Shown in pieces: positions 8,920 to 17,996 of a DNA stretch of 64,000 nucleotides. Where the stretch lies: assembly GCA_902792435.1 (NCBI GenBank), contig CADAZN010000003.1, positions 45,717 through 109,716 on the forward strand, read 5' to 3'. Positions within the stretch are counted from its first letter, which is position 1. Every line of letters begins with the position of its first letter. Both the position numbers and the translations under genes were made by a program. The notes under the pieces are model-generated. The model ran no database searches, had not been told where the DNA came from, and saw only the letters and a list, made by a program, of their open reading frames with translations. The DNA comes from an uncultured Bacteroidales bacterium (GTDB lineage Bacteria > Bacteroidota > Bacteroidia > Bacteroidales > Muribaculaceae).

Positions 8920-9438
8920 TTACGGGCACGTGGTAAGTGAGTTGGAGCAAATCCTGTCGAGAAGCATCCAACCAGTGTATCGGCCATCATCGGTCACCAC
9001 TTTTACCCACTTGCCACGCACTGCAAGCGGGTGGAGAAGAATCTGGTCGCTGTGAACCACTTTCACTAGCGGGGCCCTAGTCGAGGGCTTAGTCCTAAGG
9101 AAATTCTCCTGCTCGCCAGCCACTCCAAACGCCACTATCGAATTGTGAATCCAATAGCCTGTTTTTGAGCCATGGAGCTTGATTTCTTGATTCTCCTCGG
9201 CCTCATAGATGCTTTCCTCTATCCTCCACCAGCCATTTTTAACCTTGCCCAACAGCACCTCATAGGAACCCTTGTCGGTGGGCAGAGTCATAGCCACTCG
9301 GGCATTGGCTCGGGGGGCGGTGCGTATGTTAGTCACAGGGCCTTTTGAATCAACAACGTAGGCAGGCACAGCGTTTTGTGCGACTGCCACCACTGGCAAC
9401 AAGAATGCCACAGCAAGCAATAAAAATATTTTTTTCAT
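8920..9438 (-). CDS. Secreted protein with two bacterial SH3-like domains
   Basis: A 172-residue protein with a signal peptide (residues 1-20, ending VAVAQ). Two SH3b-like units follow: the first around residues 28-105 (VTNIRTAPRANA ... NGWWRIEE), the second around 110-165 (ENFLRTKPSTRAPLVKV ... GKWVKVVTDDGRYTGWM). Bacterial SH3 domains usually bind peptidoglycan or cell-wall peptides. It is divergent from the GHL10 glycosidase and has its own promoter and terminator. A shorter relative is at 33469-33909. Confidence 0.75.
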   Translation of the reverse strand: MKKIFLLLAVAFLLPVVAVAQNAVPAYVVDSKGPVTNIRTAPRANARVAMTLPTDKGSYEVLLGKVKNGWWRIEESIYEAEENQEIKLHGSKTGYWIHNSIVAFGVAGEQENFLRTKPSTRAPLVKVVHSDQILLHPLAVRGKWVKVVTDDGRYTGWMLLDRICSNSLTTCP

Positions 9439-9473
9439 AATTGATTTGTTTTAAATGGTTTTTATAAGTTTGA

Positions 9474-9504
9474 CAAATATAATATTTTTGGCTGTCATCT
9501 CAAA
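9474..9504 (-). promoter_or_regulatory. Promoter of the SH3-like gene
   Basis: On the minus strand TTTG (9501-9504), 19 bp, TATATTTG (9474-9481), giving a leader of about 30 bases before the ATG at 9438. Confidence 0.8.
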
Positions 9505-9588
9505 AAATCCAAAGAGTTTTTAAGCAAAAATCAAAAAAAAATGTATTTTTAGATAAATTAGGCTGCGTATAGGAAATGTTCAAATAAA

Positions 9589-9620
9589 TTTGGCATTTCA
9601 CTCGACTTGCACTAATTTTG
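9589..9620 (+). promoter_or_regulatory. Promoter of the GHL10 glycosidase gene
   Basis: TTTG (9589-9592), 20 bp, TAATTTTG (9613-9620); the ATG at 9665 lies about 38 bases after the expected transcription start. Confidence 0.8.
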
Positions 9621-9664
9621 CAACTTAAAGAAAACATTAACCATCGTTTTTAACCTAAAATGCT

Positions 9665-12268
9665 ATGACACAATCGACACGTTTCTGTGCTTTAATGTTG
9701 CTTGCAGCGACAATTGGCCTTGCAGCGCAGGCAGCTTCTTACACCTACACAGTCCCTAAGCATGAGTTCCGCTCGGCATGGGTGGCAACCGTGTGGTGCC
9801 TTGACTGGCCCGAGACTCAAGCCTATGGAGCCAACGCCGAAGCCAAGCAAAAGGCTCAGCTCAACCGCATGCTCGACTCGCTCAAAAACAACAACTTCAA
9901 CGCCATCAACTTCCAAGTGCGCTCGATGTGCGACGCCATGTATGAGTCGAGCTACGAGCCATGGTCAAGCTACTTGACTGGAACTCGCGGACAAGTGCCC
10001 ACGTGGGATCCACTCGCCTATGCCGTCGAGGCCTGCCACCAGCGCGGCATGGAATGCCATGCGTGGATTAATCCCTACCGCTACAGCAGCAACGGCATTG
10101 ACCAATGGGATGCAGCAGGCTGCCCTCAAGACTTGGCACTGCGACAGAGCGGACTGCTGCTGAGCGCTGGCAACTATGTGGTCCTTGACCCGGCACGCGA
10201 CGAGACGGTGGAGCGCATTGTGAACGTGTGTCAGGAAATTATCACAAAATATGACGTGGACGGAATTCTCTACGACGACTATTTCTATCCTGACGGAATC
10301 AGCGCCGACAACAATGCCGGCGACTACCAAGAATGGCTCGACAGCAACGTGGACATGACCTTTGGCGACTGGCGACGTGCCAACGTTAACCGCATGGTGC
10401 GAGCCGTCTACAACATGATACAGGAAACCAGGCCCGACATTCGCTTCGGAATCTCGCCTGCTGGCGTGGCGGGAACGTCGGCCCCCAACTATGGCCTGCC
10501 ACATTGCCCGGCTGGCAGCGACTGGCAGTACAACACCATCTACAGCGACCCGTTGGCGTGGCTCAACGAGAAGACTATCGACTACATCTCGCCTCAGGTG
10601 TACTGGAAAATTGGCGCTACTGCCGACTACAGCAAAATAGTGCCCTGGTGGAACCAGGTGTGTGACTATTTCGACCGTCAGCTATTCGTTTCCAACTCTA
10701 TCTCAGGAATGACTAACACGAGCACCGAGCTTCAGCACGAGGAATATGCCAACGAGGTGCAGCTCAACCGCGACTACAGCTTCGACGGCGCTCCAGGCGC
10801 TATATTCTACAGCTGTAAATATCTGTATCGCACCGGCAACCACGAGGAGCTTGCCACCTACCTCAAGCGCAAGGTGTTCACTCGTCCCGCTCTGCCACCA
10901 GCTATGCCGTGGAAACCAGGCAACAATCCTGGCGTAGTGACCAATCTCAATAGCCAGGACCATGTGCTGTCGTGGAACGGATTTGACAACTACAAGTACT
11001 CCATCTATGCTGTACCCAATAGTGTTGAGCCCGAGCAGTTTGCCAAGGAAGCCGAAATGCTTCTCGACGTGAGCTACACCACCAGCTACACCATCCCCGA
11101 GGGCGCACGCTACGGCTATTACTATGCCGTGTGCCCCGTTGACCGTACCGACAACGAATTTGAGCCGGCATTCCTCATCCCACCAGCCGATCAGCAGCTT
11201 GATGCCCCCGTGCTACTCTCGCCCGATAACGGCGCACTTGTGCCCGACCCATTCACTATGAGCTGGGAAGCAGTGCCCAACGCACAAGGCTACATGATTG
11301 AGCTGGCTACCAATGAGGACTTCAGCGATGTGCGTCGCCAAACCACCACCTCGACCAGCATCTCGTCGAGTGCTTTTGGTGAGTTCCTGCCACGCAACTA
11401 CTATTGGCGCGTGCGCTCTTGTGCCGAGGGCTATAGCGACGGTGTGAGCGAGACTCGCATGTGCTCGCCACAAGTGTTCACCATCATCTATCCCGAGAAC
11501 AATCAAGACAACATTCATCCGTCGTTCACCGCACAATGGCTCACCGGAGGCTCTAGTGCCGAGGCAACTCTTGAGATTGCCAGCGACGACGAGTTCAATA
11601 ACATAGTCTTTACAGGCACCTCATCGACTGGCGAACTTGCCATTCCAAAATACACTCTCGTGCCTGGCACCTATTATTACATGCGCGTGCACATGATTGA
11701 CAACGGCAACTATCGCGTTACCGGCACCGTGACATTCAAGACGGCCTATCTCGAGGCGACTCCGCCAACGTTTGCTATCCCAACGGCTGGAGGTACACTC
11801 TATAGCGACCAGTATGTCACTGTCGACCGTCAAGAGGCGGCTGTGAGCTACACCATCGAAATTTCGACCAGTGCCACCACATGGGGGCGCACCCGCTTTG
11901 TGGAGACCGTGCGAGACTTCGCCTACCACACAACTTTGCCTGCAGGAGAGATTAAGGTTAACAACAAGCTCTTGGAGGAAGGCAAAACCTACTATGCCCG
12001 TGCTCGCGCCAGCTACAACACCGAGAATGGAGCTGCCAACACACCCTACGGCGACGTGATTTCTTTCGTCTACAACAGCGGCACTGCGCCTGTGGCGATT
12101 CCTGGCGACGTGAACGGCGACGGCAGCATCACTGCTGCCGACGTTACCGCCCTCTACGACTACCTGCTCAACAACGACACCACCAATGTTGTAAACGGCG
12201 ATCAAACTGGCGACGGCATCATCACTGCTGCCGACGTTACCGCAGTCTACACTATTCTGCTAGAGTAA
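9665..12268 (+). CDS. Secreted GHL10-family glycosidase (DigH-like) with Fn3 domains and dockerin
   Basis: An 867-residue exported protein (signal peptide about residues 1-24). Residues about 30-400 are a GHL10 (DUF187) barrel: INFQVRSMCDAMYESS, ECHAWINPYRYSS, DVDGILYDDYFYPDG, RFGISPAGVAGTS and DYISPQVYWKIG. The E. coli GHL10 protein DigH (YddW) cleaves glycan strands of peptidoglycan denuded of peptides, so peptidoglycan is the likely substrate, though other glycans cannot be excluded. Residues about 410-800 hold fibronectin-III/Ig-like modules (APVLLSPDNGA, TMSWEAVPNAQGY, NYYWRVRS). The last 60 residues are a dockerin (DVNGDGSITAAD, GDQTGDGIITAAD). The neighbouring operon encodes a dockerin-bearing amidase that would produce denuded glycans. 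Confidence 0.82.
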   Translation: MTQSTRFCALMLLAATIGLAAQAASYTYTVPKHEFRSAWVATVWCLDWPETQAYGANAEAKQKAQLNRMLDSLKNNNFNAINFQVRSMCDAMYESSYEPWSSYLTGTRGQVPTWDPLAYAVEACHQRGMECHAWINPYRYSSNGIDQWDAAGCPQDLALRQSGLLLSAGNYVVLDPARDETVERIVNVCQEIITKYDVDGILYDDYFYPDGISADNNAGDYQEWLDSNVDMTFGDWRRANVNRMVRAVYNMIQETRPDIRFGISPAGVAGTSAPNYGLPHCPAGSDWQYNTIYSDPLAWLNEKTIDYISPQVYWKIGATADYSKIVPWWNQVCDYFDRQLFVSNSISGMTNTSTELQHEEYANEVQLNRDYSFDGAPGAIFYSCKYLYRTGNHEELATYLKRKVFTRPALPPAMPWKPGNNPGVVTNLNSQDHVLSWNGFDNYKYSIYAVPNSVEPEQFAKEAEMLLDVSYTTSYTIPEGARYGYYYAVCPVDRTDNEFEPAFLIPPADQQLDAPVLLSPDNGALVPDPFTMSWEAVPNAQGYMIELATNEDFSDVRRQTTTSTSISSSAFGEFLPRNYYWRVRSCAEGYSDGVSETRMCSPQVFTIIYPENNQDNIHPSFTAQWLTGGSSAEATLEIASDDEFNNIVFTGTSSTGELAIPKYTLVPGTYYYMRVHMIDNGNYRVTGTVTFKTAYLEATPPTFAIPTAGGTLYSDQYVTVDRQEAAVSYTIEISTSATTWGRTRFVETVRDFAYHTTLPAGEIKVNNKLLEEGKTYYARARASYNTENGAANTPYGDVISFVYNSGTAPVAIPGDVNGDGSITAADVTALYDYLLNNDTTNVVNGDQTGDGIITAADVTAVYTILLE

Positions 12269-12362
12269 CAAGAGGACAAGAGGACAAGAAAACAAGAAAA
12301 CAAGAGGACAAGAAAACAAGAGGACAAGAAAACAAGAGGACAAGAAAACAAGAGGACAAGAA
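12269..12362 (+). repeat. 10-bp tandem repeat AGAGGACAAG/AGAAAACAAG after stop codon
   Basis: About nine units begin at the base after the TAA stop of the GHL10 gene and end at the terminator. Units are GAGGACAAGA and GAAAACAAGA variants, the same family as 3758-3842. Confidence 0.9.
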
Positions 12363-12397
12363 AAATCAGCCTGGAACATTGAGTTCCAGGCTGATTT
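12363..12397. terminator. Bidirectional terminator between convergent genes
   Basis: Arms AAATCAGCCTGGAAC and GTTCCAGGCTGATTT (15 bp, perfect) around the loop ATTGA. Confidence 0.92.
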
Positions 12398-12421
12398 CTA
12401 TAACTTAATTATGCCCTACTG

Positions 12422-13618
<1,197 letters not shown>

Positions 13619-13630
13619 AGTTATTTATCG

Positions 13631-13735
13631 TTAACAGTTTTCAGTAGTCAGTTCTCAGTTCTAGAGATTCTAGAGATACTAGTATTGCCTAACCTCTCAC
13701 TCTCCACTCTCACTCTCACTCTCCACTCTCACTTT
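13631..13735. repeat. Degenerate repeats between carboxynorspermidine dehydrogenase and prenyl synthase genes
   Basis: Three repeat types lie in series: TCAGTTCTCAGTTC (13640-13660), TCTAGAGATTCTAGAGA (about 13660-13682) and CACTCTCCACTCTCACTCT (13694-13735). Read on the minus strand, the last type starts at the TGA stop codon of the prenyl synthase (13729-13731). Confidence 0.8.
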
Positions 13736-14703
13736 TTCCTCTCAATGATGTAGTGGAAGATGGCTTTTAACGCACGTGTGGTGTCGTTGTCGCCATACTC
13801 GTCGAGAAGGCTCTCGGCCTGATTGCATAGCTCACGCATTTTCAGCGATGCATACTCTATGCCACCGCAGTCTTTTGCCCATTCCACCAGCTGCTCGATG
13901 TCGCTTGTGGTGTAGTCACCCTTCCTGAGCAGCTGCATCATTTCGTTACGGCGGGGCGAGTGACGCTGCGAGAGAGCATAAATAAGTGGCAGAGTCACCT
14001 TTCCTTCACGCAGATCGTTGCCCGTGGGTTTGCCAACCACTGGGTCGTGGAAATAGTCGAAAGTGTCGTCCTTAATTTGAAAGCACAATCCTAGCAGTCG
14101 AGCATACTCCTTGATGTTAGTGAGTTGTTCTGGCTGTGCGCCTGCGGCGATGCCTCCCACTTCAACACAGCTAGTGAACAGCGATGCAGTCTTTTTACCT
14201 ATAATGTTGAAATAAGTCTCCTCGCTTATAGTGTGATGGCGAGCCGTGTCAAACTGGTCAATCTCTCCCAATGAGAGGTCGGCTCCCAATGTTGCGAGCA
14301 CCTTCAGTATGCTGCTGTTTCCTGTATTGACCGCACACACCAGAGCCCGGCTCACAAAGAAGTCGCCCACCAGCACAGCCACATGATTGTCCCACACACC
14401 GTTAATGGTGTCGACACCACGGCGCTGCTTGCTCTGGTCGATGACATCGTCATGGATTAGCGATGCGTTGTGGAGCATCTCGATAGCCGCTCCTGCAGTG
14501 ATTACTTGATGATTAATTCCACCAAAAAGCCTGCCGCTGAGCAACACCATGATGGGTCTCAACTGCTTTCCTTTGGTTTTGAGATAATTCGACACGATAG
14601 TGTTCATCAACGGGTTATCGCTACGCAATGTATCGTAGATGATGCGGTTGAGCTCGTTGAGTTCAGTGTCGATCGATTGCTTTATGTCGGTTAACTTCAT
14701 CAT
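13729..14703 (-). CDS. Long-chain polyprenyl diphosphate synthase
   Basis: A 324-residue trans-prenyltransferase. The first aspartate-rich motif is LIHDDVIDQSKQRRG (DDxxD) and the second is QIKDDTFDYF (DDxxD); KGKQLRP and GKKTASLF are the other substrate-binding landmarks. It extends FPP with isopentenyl diphosphate, most likely to the octaprenyl or longer chain used for menaquinone side chains, as in IspB-type enzymes. Chain length cannot be read from the sequence. It is cytosolic or membrane-associated, and the TGA stop lies inside a simple CACTCT-type repeat. Confidence 0.9.
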   Translation of the reverse strand: MMKLTDIKQSIDTELNELNRIIYDTLRSDNPLMNTIVSNYLKTKGKQLRPIMVLLSGRLFGGINHQVITAGAAIEMLHNASLIHDDVIDQSKQRRGVDTINGVWDNHVAVLVGDFFVSRALVCAVNTGNSSILKVLATLGADLSLGEIDQFDTARHHTISEETYFNIIGKKTASLFTSCVEVGGIAAGAQPEQLTNIKEYARLLGLCFQIKDDTFDYFHDPVVGKPTGNDLREGKVTLPLIYALSQRHSPRRNEMMQLLRKGDYTTSDIEQLVEWAKDCGGIEYASLKMRELCNQAESLLDEYGDNDTTRALKAIFHYIIERKK

Positions 14704-14714
14704 TTTTCAATGTG

Positions 14715-14722
14715 CAAAAATA
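14715..14722 (-). promoter_or_regulatory. Candidate -7 element of the prenyl synthase gene
   Basis: TATTTTTG on the minus strand, 12 bases upstream of the ATG; no good TTTG at 19-21 bp, so the leader would be very short. Confidence 0.35.
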
Positions 14723-14890
14723 GCAATAATTATTATCCTTTACCCCATTTTAAGGAGAAATAATTCTAAAAAGTCATAAAATGACGAAAAACTAGGGCGA
14801 TTCCCTTCCTTCTAACCATAAACAACTATTCAAAATTTGTGTTTTTGTCTTTTTTTTGGCAAAAAAACAATCTATATCAAAGATTTTGTC

Positions 14891-14898
14891 TAACTTTG
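14891..14898 (+). promoter_or_regulatory. Candidate -7 element just before the gene at 14906
   Basis: TAACTTTG ends 7 bases before the ATG at 14906, so the transcript would be leaderless or the true start would be the ATG at 14954. No -33 TTTG at the usual distance. Confidence 0.35.
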
Positions 14899-14905
14899 AC
14901 GGATT

Positions 14906-15385
14906 ATGGACTTTACTTCAATTGAGTTTTATACTATAGCATTTTGCGTGGCGATGGTGCTGGTGGGATTTTTCTTGAAACAAAAAAGAATCAACCCGGC
15001 ATCGTCAACCATCAATTCGCTTGAACTAGAAAAATTAGATGACGAACCTTCGACCGAATCCGATTCTGCGAGCCTAATAAAACTTAAGGCCAATGACGAC
15101 GGCACCGTGACACTAGAGCGAACAGGATTCCAATTAGTTGACGGAGAAACGATTAATCTCATCACTACACTTGTTGATGACAAACTCACAATAGAGGAAA
15201 AAAAGGGCAAAGTATCGGCTTTAGGAGGCAAAGAAGGTCAATATTCGGGTCACGTGACTCTAAGCTGTTTTCCGGTCCAGTCCAAGGTCTACATTCGCTA
15301 CGACAGCAGCGTTACCGGCCAGTGGTGCAAGTTCTCTTTCAAGAACACTCCACGCAACAAAGCAGAACACGAATTGCGGTATTAG
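14906..15385 (+). CDS. Membrane-anchored protein of unknown function
   Basis: A 159-residue protein not recognised as a known family. One hydrophobic segment at residues about 7-23 (YTIAFCVAMVLVGFFL) is followed by basic KQKR, which suggests an N-out, C-in single-pass anchor. An acidic linker (LEKLDDEPSTESDS) follows, then a beta-rich domain (about residues 60-150) with regular alternating strands. The start at 14906 keeps the full membrane segment; an in-frame ATG at 14954 would truncate it. It lies 90 bp upstream of the first PorZ-like gene on the same strand and could be cotranscribed. Confidence 0.6.
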   Translation: MDFTSIEFYTIAFCVAMVLVGFFLKQKRINPASSTINSLELEKLDDEPSTESDSASLIKLKANDDGTVTLERTGFQLVDGETINLITTLVDDKLTIEEKKGKVSALGGKEGQYSGHVTLSCFPVQSKVYIRYDSSVTGQWCKFSFKNTPRNKAEHELRY

Positions 15386-15475
15386 CATCCCCTAAAAACA
15401 ACTATTACTTGATGTAACACAATTAAATAGCAGTTTTAACGTTATTATTAAATAAAGAAACAACACATTAAAACT

Positions 15476-17797
15476 ATGATAAAAAAATTATTCTTGGCTT
15501 TGCTGCTATCGCTGCCATTGATGGCTAGCGCACAACTAGGAGCCGGACAATGGAAAATTCATCCTTATTTCGTTGGTTCAAGTGCGACTAACTGCATTGA
15601 TGCAGGCGATCGTGTTTATTATCTTTCTAGCGGAAGCCTTTACTGCTACAACAAGGAAGCTGGAACCAATCAGGTGCTTGATGCCAACAATGTGCTAAAC
15701 GGCACTAAAATCAATCAGATTTATTACAACTACGACAAGCAATATCTTGTAGTTGCCTATAATGACTGCAACATCGACGTCATCTATAATAATGGCGAGA
15801 TAATCAATGTTCCAGCCATCAAGGAAGTGGTATTGCACAGGGCCAAAGTTATCAATGATGTCACATTCACCGACAGCAAGATTTATGTCGCCACCTCGTT
15901 TGGCTACATCGTGCTCGACAACGAGACTTTTGATGTAAAAGAAACTCGCGACTACAATGTCAGTGTCACTTCGGTTGCCGAAGTGGGCGGATACAAAGTG
16001 ATGAGCTTGAATAACTTTTTCTACTATTGTAACGCAAATCAACAAATAGAAGCAGCCTGGCGCCACAAAACAGTGGCTAATGCCAAGGGCCCAGGACGCA
16101 TCCTACCCATTAATGATAACAAGTTCTTCCTCTCTTGCAGCAACTCGTTTCAGATTGTGGAAATTGGCCATGGCACCGACAGCTTGGGCGTTGATACCCT
16201 CAATTTCACACCCCAGCAAGTAGTAGGCACTAAACCTGTAACGGTACAGCCCTACCCTGCTGGTTTTGTGGCAAGTTTTGGGGCCAGCAATTACTACTAT
16301 ACCATCGTGCCTGATGGTAGCACATTTACCAAAGTCTCGGGCAACAAACTGATGTCGAGCCAAGAAGAAGGCAACTGGTGGACACTTGGCGCCGATGGTC
16401 TCACCCATTTGGTGGCCGGTGTAGCAAATGAGAAAGTGCTTCCAAATGGTGTGAGCATCAGCGCCAATGCCTATTGGAGCACCTACGACCCCATGCAACA
16501 GCGAGTGCTCTTGTGCCGAACTACCGACAATACAATTTTAGTGAATGCTAATGTTGGTGCCAAGACTGAGATTAATTCCTATGACGGCTCCTCTTGGAAA
16601 AACATAACACCTGTTGGTGCTCCTAACAATGAAGCCAACTCGTGGATAGTGCCTTCGCCCAATGAGCCTAACACTTACTTCTACTGCTGTCGCAACACTA
16701 GTGGAATATGCAAGGTTAAGAATGATACTGTGGTGGCAAGATACACTACTGCCAACAGCCCTTATGCTAATCGTTGCGGAGCTTTGCGATTTGATTCAAA
16801 AGGCAACCTTTGGGTGGCTCAGTCGCGAAGTACTGCTAAAGTTGACGCTTTTGTGGTAACTCCCCAAACACAATTGCTTACTACAGTAACACCATCCGAT
16901 TTTATAATTAATAACATGGATGACGCTTGCTATAGTGCAGGTTTCAAGCGCATTACTTTCGGTATTGGAGCTGGCGACACCAAGGTGTTCTCGGCAGGTG
17001 ACTGGGGTGCCGATTTGGTGTTCTGGAACAACAACGACGACTTGAGCCTCAAGCAGTATAAGACATTCAGTTCATTGACCGATCAGGACAATAAAAGCTA
17101 TACAGCCTACTACTGGATGTGCATCAGGCCCGACAACGACAGCATCCTGTGGCTTGGCTCTGAAACTGGCGTTATTTCCCTTGACCCACGAGAAGCATTC
17201 AACGATGATTTCCGCGTCAATCGCATTAGATTCACTAAGAACGAAGGCAATGATGATACGGGAGTACTTCTCGATGGTACTCATGTCACATGGATTGACG
17301 TTGACGCCAATAACAACAAATGGATTTCTACTAACACCGAAGGAGTTTACTTCGTGAGCCCTGATGGTTCAGAGATTTACAAACACTTCGTTTCCAGCAA
17401 CAGCCCCTTGCCATGCGATCAAGTTTACAGTGTGAGCTGCAACCGTGCCACCAACTCGGTCATCATGGTCACACCTAATGGTGTTGTAGAATATTTCCCT
17501 GGCACAACTCCAGCCGAGAATGACTATAGCAACGTTTATGCTTATCCCAACCCCATCGAGCCCGACTTTACGGGCATGATAACCATACAGGGATTGATGG
17601 CAAACTCTAACGTGGTTATTACTGACATCGACGGTAACATTGTCAAGACCATGGTTTCAGATGGTGGAATCGCGCTGTGGGATGCTTGCGATGACAATGG
17701 AGTGAGAATAAAAACTGGAGTCTACAAAGTTTATGCGTCGCAAGGTGAAACAACCACCGATGGCGAGCCACTCTTAAAACTTGCAATCATGAAATAA
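15476..17797 (+). CDS. PorZ-like T9SS protein, copy 1 of 3
   Basis: A 773-residue exported protein (signal peptide about 1-20, ending MASAQ). The N-terminal propeller opens with GAGQWKIHPYFVG and CIDAGDRVYYLSSGSLYCY. A second propeller follows, with two-component-regulator-propeller motifs (DSKGNLWVAQS, NNKWISTNTEGVYF, DQVYSVSCNRATNSV). The C-terminal beta sandwich (YAYPNPIEPDFTGMITIQGL ... GVYKVYASQG) resembles a T9SS sorting domain. This layout and length match PorZ (776 aa in Porphyromonas gingivalis), a surface component of the type IX secretion system linked to anionic-LPS attachment of cargo. Copies 1 and 2 are closer to each other than to copy 3. Confidence 0.78.
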   Translation: MIKKLFLALLLSLPLMASAQLGAGQWKIHPYFVGSSATNCIDAGDRVYYLSSGSLYCYNKEAGTNQVLDANNVLNGTKINQIYYNYDKQYLVVAYNDCNIDVIYNNGEIINVPAIKEVVLHRAKVINDVTFTDSKIYVATSFGYIVLDNETFDVKETRDYNVSVTSVAEVGGYKVMSLNNFFYYCNANQQIEAAWRHKTVANAKGPGRILPINDNKFFLSCSNSFQIVEIGHGTDSLGVDTLNFTPQQVVGTKPVTVQPYPAGFVASFGASNYYYTIVPDGSTFTKVSGNKLMSSQEEGNWWTLGADGLTHLVAGVANEKVLPNGVSISANAYWSTYDPMQQRVLLCRTTDNTILVNANVGAKTEINSYDGSSWKNITPVGAPNNEANSWIVPSPNEPNTYFYCCRNTSGICKVKNDTVVARYTTANSPYANRCGALRFDSKGNLWVAQSRSTAKVDAFVVTPQTQLLTTVTPSDFIINNMDDACYSAGFKRITFGIGAGDTKVFSAGDWGADLVFWNNNDDLSLKQYKTFSSLTDQDNKSYTAYYWMCIRPDNDSILWLGSETGVISLDPREAFNDDFRVNRIRFTKNEGNDDTGVLLDGTHVTWIDVDANNNKWISTNTEGVYFVSPDGSEIYKHFVSSNSPLPCDQVYSVSCNRATNSVIMVTPNGVVEYFPGTTPAENDYSNVYAYPNPIEPDFTGMITIQGLMANSNVVITDIDGNIVKTMVSDGGIALWDACDDNGVRIKTGVYKVYASQGETTTDGEPLLKLAIMK

Positions 17798-17819
17798 AGG
17801 ATTATCTATATCAACTCTG

Positions 17820-17858
17820 AAAAAGGGCTTTGGGTTTTGCCAACTCAAAGCCTTTTTT
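17820..17858 (+). terminator. Terminator after PorZ-like copy 1
   Basis: GGCTTTG (17826-17832) and CAAAGCC (17846-17852) form the stem, with A and T runs outside. It separates copy 1 from copies 2 and 3. Confidence 0.8.
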
Positions 17859-17996
17859 CTGTATGGGTACTAAAAGCTGTGATTATTCCTTACAAAGAGC
17901 AACCACAACAATCACCCTTCTTCGGCTAAAATGTATATAAAACACAATTTTAAGACTACATTTTGCGTTATATAAAATATATCAAAGTATAAAATT

